Origin: Typha latifolia
Taxonomy: Eukaryota; Streptophyta; Magnoliopsida; Poales; Typhaceae
Direction: 5' to 3'
Assembly: GCA_019914945.1 (NCBI GenBank)
Contig: CM034111.1
Coordinates: forward strand, 7,006,001 to 7,070,000
DNA: 64,000 nucleotides
The position numbers were made by a program, and so were the translations under genes. This document shows positions 43,487 to 55,526 of this stretch, piece after piece; position 1 is the stretch's first letter, and each line of letters opens with the position of its first letter. The notes beneath the pieces were generated by a model. The model saw nothing but the letters and a program-made list of their open reading frames with translations. It had not been told where the DNA came from and did no database searches.

Positions 43487-46400
43487 TGTAACGCCCCCGC
43501 CCAACACTGGCATGTGCTCGCCCACACGCCCAAACGACACACCGCGTACGTGACAGGACTGGCGGGGCCCATCACGCACAGATACACTCTTGTGCACATA
43601 CAAGCATGACATCATCAAATACTAGCTGCTAACATATCCATGCTCACATAATCCAATACCAAATAAATCATACTATCAACCAAACAAACTTGTTAACATA
43701 TGAATATCCAAGCCCATAATAATATACACTAGACCACTACATAATCTGGCAAGACCCACACAGGCCACAACAAACCATCAAGATACAACTAAACAACAAA
43801 TACACAACTACACTATAATCTGACATGTATTATACAAATCACCGTCTAATACAATAAAATATAAATATCAAATAATGGTACAACTCAATATCTGGTCAAA
43901 CTATCTTCTATACCATATCATGACATCATCAAATACTATCACCTCATCCTCACTCTAAAATATCTCCTTAAGATATCTCAAATCACTATCACGTACCACA
44001 TATCTGAGGGGGTTAGAAAAAAAATAAGAGAGTCATGAGCGAAAGGCTCAGTGAATAGACCTTACCCCAAATTAGTGATGCCAAATAAAAAGTAAATCAT
44101 GTACTAGATAATATTAATAAAAAAGAGCATCATGTCATGAATGAGTATATGAATATTTCATCAATAATATATAAATGAAAAGTAGATAACATGTTATAAC
44201 TGATAAAATATATAATCCTCGATAATGTATAAATAATCTCCATGTCATAGTATCATCATAACTCTCTCTCAAATATGACACATGATGCATGCCGTCTATA
44301 ACCATGCTATGATATCAAATGCAACCATATATGATGTAAATTGACAATTTGATAATCTGGTATTCAGATGAGAATAAAATCATATGTAGTTCTCAACATC
44401 TTAGTCATCAATGTCAACTCTATATGTCATCATCATACTAGACCACTGTGCACAGTCAAACACCTGGTACCCGATCTCAATATCCTACTCGTAGGCTCAA
44501 AGCTTACCCTGCCATACGTTAAGCGTATCTCAATCATAATCATACCCTGCCATACGCTAAGGGTATATCAAAATCCATCTAGATTAGGTACCCCGACCAG
44601 TTAATAGAAATCACATGAGGGTAACTCGCCACACGCTTGCCCTGGCGAACAGTAGGTGTCCGATTGTCTATGCACATAGACTCAACTGATCTCGGACATG
44701 GGCCATGAGATATCGCATATCAGCGACCATAATCATCAATCCAGGCACCCCTAACCTTGGCGCCTACTCGGGTACCCTCAAGCTTTTTCTATCAACTTTC
44801 CTATTAATGAGATTTATGCATTTCCTTCTATTTGATAGATCACATGTATATATCCAGTACTATAACAAGTCGCGCATATCAGGAATTTAGGTGGTAAGGA
44901 AGTCAAGAGGAAAATAATGCAATACAGTCTCCAACCATATAACTAACACACGTATATCACTACTAGTCTATCACATGCATACTCATGCTAGAGATCACCC
45001 CGACGCATAGTCATAACAGTATAATCATCTCCAATCATCTCTATATATAACCAATGTATTCATATCCTAGATTAACCTAACCAAATACATGATAAAAATA
45101 TGCTCGACTGAAATCATCTCTAGATAAAGTCACATAACCATGCTGGAGGCCAAAACATGCATGTATATAATATATAATATATCCTAATTTGAGAAAGGCG
45201 TCTAGGGATAAGACTACTCACTTTGTAATTAGAAGACCCAATACACGTATCCCTCACGTCCATCGATCAATCATCACAAGTCATTAGCAAGGTCCACAGG
45301 GTTTCAAATAGGGGGGTTGTGATTTGAAATTGTTTAAGTAATATATATTAGTTATTTATCCAATTGGGATCCGTTTGTGTAACATATGATGATTTATTAG
45401 GTTTAAAATTTCTTCTTTTGTTTTTATTAAATAATTTGATCTATATTATATATTTAATTATAATAATATTAGTATGTCATTATTCTAATTGTAGATTTAT
45501 TTATAAAACCATAGTTTGCTAATTATATATTAAGTATATAATAGCCAATCTCTTTTGATACAAAAAATGTAAAAGACCTTCATGTACAATAATATAATTT
45601 AAAATACAAGCACCTATATTATATAATTATACTTTAATTATTTTGTCACTACTACCCTTACTAAACAAATTAAGAGTTGCATATATATATATATATATAC
45701 CTAATTATAAAGACATGTATTAATCTAATAAAAATATATGAAGTTAAAAATATATTTATGTACAAATATTTATAATTATAATTAACTGAAATTACACTAA
45801 TTACACTTACCATGTTACTAAATATATCTATTCTTGAAAAATTAAACTAAAAATATAATTTAGATTAACTAAATAACATTAAGTAATTTACACATGTGTT
45901 TTATTACTAGAGAAGGTAAAACGAACAGAGGAAAAAGAAGTAGAGGAAAGGAAGAAGAAGAAGAAGAAGAAGAGAAAGGAAGGGAGGGAGGCACACCTCG
46001 GCAATAGCGGCGGTGGTGGCAACGACGACGACAGAGACAGCGGTAGGCTAGCGTCGATAAGAGAAGGAGAGAAAGAGAGAGCTCGGGAGAGAGAGAGAGG
46101 TGAGTGGGAGAGAGAAGAGGGTAAGAGAGAGAAAATGAGTCTTAGAGAGAGAGAGAGAGAGAGAGCTATAGAGAGAGATGGTGAGGTGGTGTTGCGATGG
46201 TGACGGCAGCGACGGCGGTGGTAGGCCAGTGTCGGCAAGAGGAGAGAAAGAGAGCTCGAGAGAGAGGTGATTGAGAAATAGAGGAGGGTAAGAGAGAGAG
46301 TGAGAGAGAGTTAGAGAGAGTTGGAGAGAGACCTATAAAAAGGGAGAGAGAGAGAGAGAGGCGGTGAGGGGGGAGGTGTGGCGGTGGTGGCAGCGACGGC

Positions 46401-46747
46401 GGCGGTAGGCCGGCGCTGACGAGAGAGAGAGAGAGAGGGAGAGAGAATATGTGAGAGCGAGAAATTGAAACAGAGGGAGAGAGAGAGAGGCGGTAAAGGA
46501 GGGGAAGGGCGGCAGCTGCGGCGATGGCGGGGCCCGCCGCAGCCAACTTGCCCGGCCTGGTTGGCCGAGCCGGTGGTTGTGGGCGCACGTGGCGCCCTCA
46601 ACGTGCCCACCATTTGCATGGCACGAGCTCGTGCCATGCAAACCAAATTTTTAATTTTTTAAATTTCTTTCTTTTTATCTCTTATTTATTTATTATTATT
46701 GTTATTAATATTATTATTTTATTTTTATTTTTTTCTGGGTTATTACA
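43487..46747 (-). repeat. Solo LTR, 3.3 kb, TGTAAC family, inverted
   Basis: Plus-strand ends TGTAACGCCCC at 43487 and GGGTTATTACA at 46747, the inverse of the copy at 27846-31042. Flanks are ACTTG (43482-43486) and ACTCG (46748-46752), a 5-bp duplication with one change. It carries the matching (GA)n at 46030-46480, an AT-rich part (45340-45900) including (TA)n at 45686, and CTCAGTGAATAGACCTTACC (44049). No internal region or coding. The homologous gag of H (33445-33462) shows the empty site. Confidence 0.85.
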
Positions 46748-46996
46748 ACTCGATTTCCCTAACTTTGTTGGAGGCGATCCACTAGACTAGCTCTATCGGG
46801 TAGATCAGTTCATCACCTACCAAGAGACCCTAGACCACCACAAAGTCCTAATAGCCTTTTCCACTTGGAAGATGTCGCGATCAGATGGTTCTAACTAGCA
46901 TAACGAACTCAATCATTTTCTTCTTGGGATGACTGTGCGTTCGCCATATGTACTCAATTCGGTCCGACTGAGTATGAAAACTTCCAAGCAATCTTG
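46748..46996 (+). pseudogene. K gag, second piece
   Basis: Capsid segment: FVGGDPLD at the start, DQFITYQETLDHHKVLIA-like sequence, LEDVAIRWF, then FGPTEYENFQAIL, broken by element L after CAATCTTG. It continues at 52651. Confidence 0.8.
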
Positions 46997-47551
46997 TGAA
47001 ATGACTCGGTCAGATTGGATCCACTCGCAGCATTGAGTAATTGGGATGAGCTATTTATCTAGTTTGTGATACAACTAGAGTTGGATCAAGTTGTGTGGAA
47101 GAAATAAATTTACTTGAGAAAATAAGGCCTTTTGTTGAAGGGCATTCGAACACCACAGACACATGTTGGAGCACACCATTCGAACACATGCATGTGTTCA
47201 CAATGATAGAGAACGGAAATTGTGTGTTCAAACGGCCTCGGAAACGTTCGAATGCATGCATGCATTCAAACGGCCTCGGGACCGTTCGAATGCCTACACG
47301 TGTTCGCAAAGACAAAAAAATGGAATTTGCACGTTCGAACGCGCCATGGTGAGAACGCTCGGTTTCTAGGGATTTACTTCTGTTGTTTTGGTCAGAAGGG
47401 TAGCCTCTAAGTAGTGTGGAGTGCACCCTAGTTGAGTCATGTTATGAATCAATCTTCTTTCTCTCCATCTCCCTTCCTCTCTCTTCCTCCTTATGCCCTA
47501 GTTTCACATCGACCCCTAGCCAACATTGGTTAGATCCTTCCCCTTGTAATA
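46997..47551 (+). repeat. 5' LTR of L with TTCGAA motif cluster
   Basis: Starts TGAAATGACTCGG and ends CCTTGTAATA; 555 bp. 47145-47345 holds repeated (G)TTCGAA(C/T) and TTCAAACG half-sites, with one perfect GTTCGAAC at 47333, and GTTCGAATGC(A/C)TRC units alternating with AACGGCCTCGG. The 3' LTR is shorter (427 bp) mainly because part of this cluster is missing. A CT-rich part follows at 47450-47500. Confidence 0.9.
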
Positions 47552-47552
47552 A

Positions 47553-47565
47553 TCTCAAACATCAG
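47553..47565 (+). promoter_or_regulatory. Decayed primer-binding site of L
   Basis: TCTCAAACATCAGAGC just after the LTR end aligns with TTTGGTATCAGAGC; the ATCAGAGC half is intact, the TGG end is not. Confidence 0.6.
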
Positions 47566-47573
47566 AGCAAGGC

Positions 47574-48945
47574 ATGGAGACAGACCACACAACTCCATCA
47601 AGATTGGCATCTCCACCGAGCTTGCGAGGATGGACGAAAGGCCCTCGCGATCTCTCGCAAACCCTGGTGCTCATGGCACAAACGATGTTGGAGATCAAGG
47701 CGACCCTTGTGGACATGAACCAAAGTCGTCCAGGGTGTACACCTGATCATACCAACAGTAGGGAAGGTAATCAAGGCAGCACCCAGCCTAGAAACAACGT
47801 GGAAGAACAAGCTAGGGCTACGGCTTTTGTGGGTCCACCATTGGTTGCTGCCCAACCATATCGTGGACCTCCTTGTGATCAACACCCTTGACCAGAAGAA
47901 CGTCGATGAGGCGTGAAAAAGACCCATCTTGCCAGCACCATGGCCACCAGGCATTGATCCACGAGGCCGATGCACAGATCTTCCACTAGTGCGTTAGAGG
48001 GATCCCATGATCCAAAATCCAGAAGAAGTCCCTTGGGAAGAGTGGGAGTACCCTTATCAACCAAGAGCCCAGCCACATGAACGGCAGCACCGAGAACATG
48101 AGAATGGACGCGATCAAGCGCGATGACCCTGAACTGTTCGAGTTGATTTTCCTAAATTCAGCAAAGGTGATCCGTTGGATTGGATCTATCGAGTAGAGCA
48201 ATTCTTCACCTATCAAGGGACACTTGACCGCCAAAAGGTGCTTCTGGCCTCATTCCACCTTGAAGATGTAGCGGTGAGGTGGTTTCAAATAGCACACCGC
48301 GTGCGCGTCTCAATACTTGGGAGGAGTTTTTCGATGCGCTTTGTGTGCGTTTGGGACCCTCTAACTATGAAGACTTCCAAGCCACCTTGACGAAGCTAAC
48401 CCAAAAGACCACTGTAAGGGCCTATCAAGAGGAGTTTGAAAGAATTAGTAATCGAGTCGATGGGTGGTCAGATTCCGCTCCCAAAAACACCTTCGTCCCC
48501 AGGCTTCATCGTGATATCCAAGTGGAAGATAAGGCACTCATTTTACTACCTTGTTGGAAGCCTTCTCAGGGGCTCAAATGATGGAAGAGAAAATACAAGA
48601 GTTAAAGGCGACACATTGCCCAGTGTGGACCATTAACAACCTGCACTCCAACCCTAGACCGCCAGTCTCAGGTGTGGCACGTTTGGGGTGGGTTTGGCCA
48701 AACCCCAATCAACCACCCCTACCATGGACAGCCCCTAGCTGTAGGGGGACAGCCAAGGATGATGGGCCAATGCCTCATACCAGCAGAGATCAAAGATCGG
48801 CGCTCAAAAGGCCTATGCTTTTATTGTGATGAGCACTTCGTACCGGGCCACAAATTTACCATATAGCTCGCTGCCATCATCCTCATGGAGGAGGTGATCG
48901 AGGTGAAGGTTGCCAAGCCAAACAGGACAGCCCATTGATGTCCAA
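47574..48945 (+). pseudogene. Element L gag, frameshifted
   Basis: ATG at 47574 (METDHTTPSRLASPPSLRG) gives 105 residues to 47891. Capsid resumes near 48130 (FPKFSKGDPLDWIYRVEQFFTYQGT, FHLEDVAVRWFQ, WEEFFDALCVRLGPSNYEDFQATLTK, VRAYQEEFERISNRVDGWS). The zinc knuckle at 48818-48865 reads CFYCDEHF and GHKF, the last Cys being Phe, followed by a stop. 47900-48120 is a hinge rich in Pro and charged residues. Confidence 0.75.
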
Positions 48946-51900
48946 GCCGAGCTCTCCCTTCAATACTTTCGTCGGCGAGACAACTCCAAAAACTCTTCGG
49001 GTAGAAGGTATGATCAAGAAGAATAAAGTCCTAATCCATATTGATTCAGAAAGTACCCACAATTTTGTGGATTCTCGGATGGCGAGGCATTTGGGATTGG
49101 ACTCAGAGTCTTTCAACGGCTTCGATGCAGCTATCGGTGTTGGCACCATGTTGAGAACAAAGGGCATATGCCATAAGGTCCAGCTGCAAATTCAGGGTCA
49201 TGTCTTCTAGATTGATATCTATCTGTTGGTACTATGAGGGGCTGACTTGGTGCTCGGGGTGCAATGGCTTCGAGATCTTGGACTGGTCACCTTTGACTTC
49301 ACCACCATGATGATGGAGTTCAGCCATGAAGGCCAGCCAATCCAGCTACTAGCCGCACCAAGCAAGGAGGCCAAGGGCGCATTGCTGTCCCTAGAAGGTT
49401 TGCAGAAACCCAGGTGCCACGGATACCTCACGCAACTCATCGAAGGGACTAAAGACGTGGACGATCCAATGCATTTACCCATTGATTTAATATCTATTTT
49501 GCAGAGATTTGAAGATATATTCTAGCCACATGGATTGCCTCCACCTAGGATGCAAGACCATCGTATCAAGATTATACCCGGGGCGAGTCCAGCAAATGTT
49601 AGACGATACCATTACCCTTTCATTCAAAAGAGGCTATAATGAAGATAGTCCAAGAGATGTTGTCCAGCGGGGGTGATAAGATCAAGTCTTCATCGGTCTT
49701 TGCTCGTGCGGAAGAAGGATGACTCATGGCAGTTTTGCGACGACAACCGAGCTCTCAATTCCATCATCGTCAAGGACCGATATCCGAAACTAGTGATCAA
49801 AGAGTTGTTGGATGAATTGGCAGGTGCATGCTACTTCTAAAAGCTTGACTTAAGCATAGGGTATCAAATAAGAGTGGAACCGTCCGATGTGCACAAGACG
49901 GCGTTTCGAACACATGATGGGCATTACGAGTTCCTCGTTATGCCCTTTGGTCTTACCAAAGCTCCTGCCACCTTTCATAGCTTAATGAATGACATCTTTT
50001 GGTCTCATTTGAGGCAATATGTGCTGATATTCTTTGTTGATATATTATACACAGTCGTACGTGGGAGGAGCACATGTGACATCTTCGGACGGTACTTGGC
50101 CTATTGCGACAACACAAATTGAAGGCCAAAGACTGGGGGCAGCGAAGGGTTGACTACCTAGGCCACATTATATCTAAAGATGGCGTAGAGGCTGACCTGA
50201 CCCTAAGAAGATTCAAAGCATGGTGGAATGGCTGCTGCACAAGACTACCAAGGAGCTACGTGGCTTCCTCGGCTTAACCGGCTTCTAACGTCGGTTTGTG
50301 GCGAACTACTGCAAAGTTGCAGCTCCCCTCACGGACTTGCCGTGGAAGGGTGCATTCACTTGGATGGATAAGGCAAGGAAAGCATTCGAAGTCCTGAAGA
50401 AGGCGATGATCTCAGCCCCGGTCCATGCTTTAGCCGATTTAACCAAACTATTCACCATTGAGTGCGAGCATTGGGGCTGTTTTGATGCAAGAAGGCAAAC
50501 CCGTGGCATACATGAGCAAAGCTCTTTCGCGTTCACAGCTGCTGTTTACCTACGAAAGAGAGATGCGCGCCATCATCCATGTGATCACCAAGTGGAGGCC
50601 TTATCTCATTGGGCATTGCTTCACGGTCCGCACCGATCAAAGGAGTTTGCCATAGTTCCTTGGGCAGAGCATACATACACTAGCCTAGCAAAGACAAGTG
50701 TCCAAGCTACTTGGATATGACTACGAGTTGGTGTACAAAAGGGGGATCAAAAATAGCACCGCCGATGCTTTATCAAGGCGTCCGAGTCCAGCCGAGTTGG
50801 TTGCAATATCGGTGCCGGTTTTCCCATTTTTCCAGCATCTACGAGAGGCCAACAAGAAGGATCCTGACACTATGACGATGATGGACGACCTTGCTGCAGT
50901 TCCCAGCAGAATGCAATGAGTTTTGGTGAAGGACGGACTTATGGTAGACCATGGTAAGGTGATCGTTCCAGTCGATCGCCGCTTGGGCATGGAGTTGGTG
51001 CGCCACTTCCATGACACCCCTATGGCTGGACATGAAGTGATGTTGGGCACCTATAAATGGTTGAACCAAAGTTGCACATGGGCTGGAATGAAGAAGAATG
51101 TGCAACCCTACGTCCGAGCTTGCGAGGTGTGCTAAAGAGCAAAGACCGAATCGGCTAAACCTGCTGGCTTGCTTCAATTGCTCCCGATTCCCAAGTTGGT
51201 TTGGTTGGACGTCGCCATCGACTTCACTGATGGTCTACCTAAGGCCAGAGGCCAGTTAGTGATCATAGTGGTGGTAGACCGCCTCAGCAAATATGCACAC
51301 TTTTCAGCTTTAGCCCATCCCTACACGGCAAAAAAGGTTGCGGAGATTTATGTGCGCGACGTGAGACAATTTTGGCAGGAAATTTTCGTTCTCCAAGGGA
51401 CTACTTTCCGTATGAGTTTAGCCTATTATCCTCAAACGGATGGCCGATTCGATGCTTCGAGTAATACTTGCGGTGCTTTATCGGCGAACGACTGCGATAG
51501 TGGCTATCTTATTTGCCATGGGCAGAATGGTCATACAATACGGCCTTCCACTCAGCCATTGGCATATGACTTTGTTTGAGGCTATCTATGGTCGTCTGCC
51601 TCTGATCTTGCCACATACTTGCCATCGGCTTGAGCCGACTGAACCGAGGTGGATGTGGTTTGCGAGATCATGTTGAGGTGTTGAGGAGACTCAAGATGCA
51701 GCTATTGGCTGCCCAGAACAGAATGAAGCAAGTTTATGATCAGAGGCACTAGGAGAGGTCCTTCTTGGTTGGGGATTGAGTCTACGTCAAGCTTCAACCA
51801 TATCAGCAAAGTTCGGTTAGACCCATCCTTAACCAGAAGTTGGCTCCAAAATTTTATGGACCTTATCGAGTGATTGAGCAGATCCGCGGCGTACTGCCTA

Positions 51901-52223
51901 GACCTACCCGAGGAGGTGTGGATTCATCCGGTTTTCATGTCTCGAGTCTTAAAGCTCGAGTTCCTCCTGCCAAGCCAATTGGAGCTGTTCCACCCGAGCC
52001 AATAAGGGCTGATCCGGATGAATCCAAAACCGAGCCAAGTACCCCAATTCCATCTCCGATTCTAGCCAAATGACACACTCGAGTCCAGGGCAGGTTAGTG
52101 ACTGAGGTTTTGGTGGAGTGGTGTATACGCACTGTGGATGAGGCAACTTGGATCCTCGAATCCGACTTCATGGACATCCAGATTCGACACCTTGAGGACA
52201 AGGTGAACGGAAGCATGGTGGAG
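48946..52223 (+). pseudogene. Element L protease, RT, RNase H, integrase
   Basis: Protease near 49030: IHIDSESTHNF (DSG changed to DSE). RT from about 49700 (LVRKKDDSWQF, LNSIIVKDRYP) and 49874-50122 with [11 protein letters not shown], where the first catalytic Asp of FFDD is Val. RNase H (50458-50655; IGAVLMQEGKPVAYMSKALS, FTYEREMRAIIHV). Linker, then zinc domain 50990-51134 (HFHDTPMAGHE, RACEVC). Integrase core 51205-51320 (IDFTDGLPKARGQLVIIVVVDRLSKYAH) jumps from YVRDV to FWQEIF at about 51366, deleting the second catalytic Asp block. The GPY module (KFYGPYRVIEQI) is at 51843; a chromodomain-like tail (LVEW, EATWILESDFM, HLEDKV) ends at 52226. Confidence 0.8.
52188..52205 (+). promoter_or_regulatory. 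Terminal hairpin of L
   Basis: CACCTTG, AGGA and CAAGGTG form a 7-bp stem just before the polypurine region GGAAGCATGGTGGAG. In L the frame reads through it (HLEDKV) to a stop overlapping the LTR start. Confidence 0.65.
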
Positions 52224-52650
52224 TGATATGACTCGGGATCGGATCCACTAGTGGTATTGGGTTCGTTGAGATGAGTCTATTTATCTAGTTTGTGATACAA
52301 CTAATGCTGGATCAAGTTGTATCAGAAGAAATAAATTTGCTTGAAAAAATATGGCCTTTTGCTAGGGGGGCGTTCAAATGCCAGGGACCCTCGTTCAAAC
52401 GCACAATTCGAGCACCTACATGAGTTCACAAAGACAGAGAACAGGAATTGCGCGTTAGAACGGCCTCGAGCCCATTCGAACACTAATTTCACATCGACCC
52501 CTAGCCAACATTGGTTAGATCCTTCCCCTCGTCTATCGTGACCCTACTTCTTCTAGGAGGGACCTTTCTTCCCCCTTGTCCGTTACTATTAAAGAACTTC
52601 CTTCAATCCTAGTACCCAACCCAAACCATTCTTAAGCCCAATTTGTAACA
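52224..52650 (+). repeat. 3' LTR of L
   Basis: Starts TGATATGACTCGG, shares GATACAACTA, GAAATAAATTT, GGCCTTTTGCTAG and CCAACATTGGTTAGATCCTT with the 5' LTR, and ends AATTTGTAACA at 52650. It contains about 110 bp near its end (52535-52645) that the 5' LTR lacks. Confidence 0.88.
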
Positions 52651-54952
52651 TCTTGACTAAGCTAATTCAATGGACCACGGTCTGAGCTTGTCAACAAGAG
52701 TTTGAGAGAATTTGCAATTGTGTACCAGGTTGGTCAAACTCAACCCTCTGCAGCACCTTCATCAGTGGACTTAGGTCCGACATACAAGCGGAGGTCAAGG
52801 CCATGAGGCCTAGGACATTATTGGAGGCCTTTTCTACAGCGGCCATGATGGAGAAGGTCAAGGAGCTACGAAGTAGTTCCAAGGTGCCATGGAGCCCTAC
52901 GGATCAGAGAGGATCTTAGCTGACTCCATCGAGTAGTAATGGACTTGGTCCTCCTACTCAGCCGCAAGGGGAGAAATCCCTACCACCTAGTGCTCTTCTC
53001 ATTGACTTCGGAGGGCAACGGAAGAGCTTCTCTCAACGGCTAACCCCAGCACAAATCAGGGAAAGGAGAGCCAAGGGTTTGTGCTTCTATTGCGACAAGA
53101 AGTTTGCTCCTAGCCACGTGTGGAAAACAACCTACGATGATAATGTTCGTTAGAGGAGATGATGAGGGAGAAATGGAGCCGTGGGGCGATGAAGAGGAGG
53201 TAGCAGATATGGAGGCCATGGACCACAAGGATGAGGTGCTTGCTGAGTTGAGCTTACATGCCTATTCGGGCTTGCGAGCAACCCAAACCCTACAGGTAGA
53301 GGGTAGGATCAAGAAGCACCAAGTCGAGATACTAATTGACTCCGGCAGCACATATAATTTCGTGAATGAGAAGTTGGTGCGACAAATTGGGTTGGTGGTG
53401 ACTTGAACCATCAGATTCGATGTATAGTCATTAGAGATGGCACAGTCGTGTGGGCTGATAGTAGGTGCGATGGAGTTGAGGTGCTGATCCAGGTGAGACT
53501 TTAGGTTGGACCTGCACCCGCTGGTACTGAAGGGGGCCAACTTGGTCCTAGGAATTCAATGGCTTCAAGGCTTAGGCTCAATCCTAGTTGATCTCGGTAT
53601 GATGCGAATGAACTTTGAGTATGAGGGGAGACCTATTCAACTCGAAGGGCTGTGGCCTTCAAGCCCTAACTAGGTTACCACAAGCAGACTGCCAGGGCTT
53701 GTTGATGCGGTTGGTCTCAACCACAAAGGAACCGAACCTTGGTAACACAATAGCAGCTGATTTGGACTCACTTCTCGAAGGGTTTGATCAAGTCTTCGAA
53801 GAGTCGCATGGACTACTGTCAATTTGAGACCACAATCAACGGATCAAGACCATACCGGGAGTCGGACTAACGAACGTGAGGCCTTACCGATATCCACATG
53901 CTCAAAAGGATGAGATCACACAACCGGTACGAGGCATGTTTGACCAAAGCATCATCCACCCAAGTTATAGCACCTACTCTTCGCCGATCCTACTAGTGCA
54001 GAAGAAGGACAACTCATGGTGATTCTGCATGGATTACCGAGCACAAAATGCCATTACCATCAAGGATCGATATCCGAAACCAGTAATTGAGGAATTATTG
54101 GACGAGTTAGCCGGTGCCACCATCTTCACCAAGCTAGATTTGCAGCACCTATCACCAAATCAGGGATTGGGTGGTCGATGTTCTAAAGATAGCCTTTCGA
54201 ACCCATGACGAGCATTACGAGTTCCTTGTAATGCCCTTTGGCCTGACCAATGCCCCGGCCAATTTTCAAGGGCTGATGAACAATGCATTTTGGCCACTCC
54301 TTCGACATGTTTTGATTTTTTTGATGATATCCTCATTTACAGCCAATCGAGAGAGGAGAACCTACACCACCTACGAGTAGCCCTTTAGTGGCAGCTACAA
54401 GTTGAGTACCTAGGGCACCTCATCTCTTCTGCAAGTGTGGAGGCCGATCCTGCAAAGGTGGCTGGCATGGTGCACTAGCCACGACCGAAGATGCTCAACG
54501 AGCCTTGAGGCTTCCTCGGCCTCACCAGCAACTACCATTGATTAATCTAGGGCTACGGGAAGATTGTAGCCCCACTAACCTCCCTACTCGACAAAGACGT
54601 TGAGTGGAACAAGGCGGAACGAGCATTTGAGGAACTTAAGCAAGCCATGACCAAGGCGCCCATGTTAGCTCTACGAGATTTCACCAAGACCTTTGTTGTC
54701 GAGTGTGATGCATCTAGGTCCAGGATCGGTGCAACTTTGACGCAGGAAGGGCGACCCATAGCCCACATGAGCAAGGCCCTCTCGCAAAGGTGGCTCTCCA
54801 AGTTGCTCGGGTATGACAATGACTTAGTTTACCAAAAGCGTTCGGAGAACGACACAACCCATAGCCCACTTGATGTTGCTGAGCTAGCCATCCTATCGAT
54901 TTCAACCCTCGCCTTGTTGGATTGGATCAGAGAAGCCACCTTGAAGGACCCA
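52651..54952 (+). pseudogene. K gag end, protease, RT and RNase H
   Basis: Resumes with LTKLIQWTTV at the base where K was cut (TCTTG repeated). The zinc knuckle (53083-53120, CFYCDKKFAPSH) loses its final Cys. 53104-53406 is a clean frame: acidic linker then VEILIDSGSTYNFVNEKL (DSG intact). RT is near 53990-54480 ([51 protein letters not shown], then VLIF(L)MISSFTA, where a base loss hides FFDD). RNase H 54697-54790 (VECDASRSRIGATLTQEGRPIAHMSKALSQR) lacks its middle part. The linker reaches ATLKDP and is cut by M; it resumes at 60270. Confidence 0.8.
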
Positions 54953-55487
54953 TGATGTGATCTGATTCTGATCGAATATAATTCACAAGGACATTGAGCT
55001 CGATTAATCTAGTCTATTTATCTTTTAATTATTTCATGATGCTTATCTTTTAGGCAAGTCTAGTTTACTCATGTCAGCCATTAAAGCAAGTTGAAATAAG
55101 CCAGGACAGCCTGTAAGGCAAGTCTAGTTAAGTCAAGTAAGCCTTTAAGGCAAATCTTAATTCGAGTCGTGTCAGCCTTTCTGGCTAGTCCAAGTGGCAC
55201 TTGTTATAACCGACCTCTTTATATAGAAAGGTCGGGCTCCTTGTTAAGATCCAAGCATTGAGAAAGTATTCTAACCTAGAGTTTATCTTTGGAGTAAGAA
55301 TAAGATAACTTAACTTAGGACATGAAGTAAATTAATCTCTCTTCATCACTGCCATCGCTGCCCATCATCTTCCACACCATCACCCCCACCATCTTCCCTC
55401 CTACCAGCCTCTCCATCTACCATCGTTCACCCTAATCAAAAAGCCTACACTCTCTTGTTGCGTATCATCTCTAGTCAGTCTGTAACA
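54953..55487 (+). repeat. 5' LTR of M
   Basis: TGATGTGATCTG...CAGTCTGTAACA, 535 bp. 32-bp subrepeats lie at about 55035-55185, TATA-like CTCTTTATATAGAAAGG at about 55213, and GCCTACACTCTCTTGTTGC near the end. The primer site TGGTATCATAGC is at 55491-55502. Confidence 0.9.
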
Positions 55488-55526
55488 ATTTGGTATCATA
55501 GCTGTTGTTATCCTCGGACACGAGGG

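Larger units (their letters stand above)
46997..52650 (+). mobile_element. Full-length Ty3/gypsy element L (5.65 kb)
   Basis: LTRs 46997-47551 and 52224-52650, primer site, gag, pol and terminal hairpin. An exact 5-bp duplication TCTTG lies at 46992-46996 and 52651-52655. It sits in the gag of K. The LTR family matches that of B. Multiple stops, an RT catalytic change and an integrase deletion make it inactive. Confidence 0.95.

Noticed and set aside
45888..46662. Overlapping 100-140 residue frames on both strands
   Set aside because: They arise from GA/CT tracts of the inverted solo LTR and have no domain.
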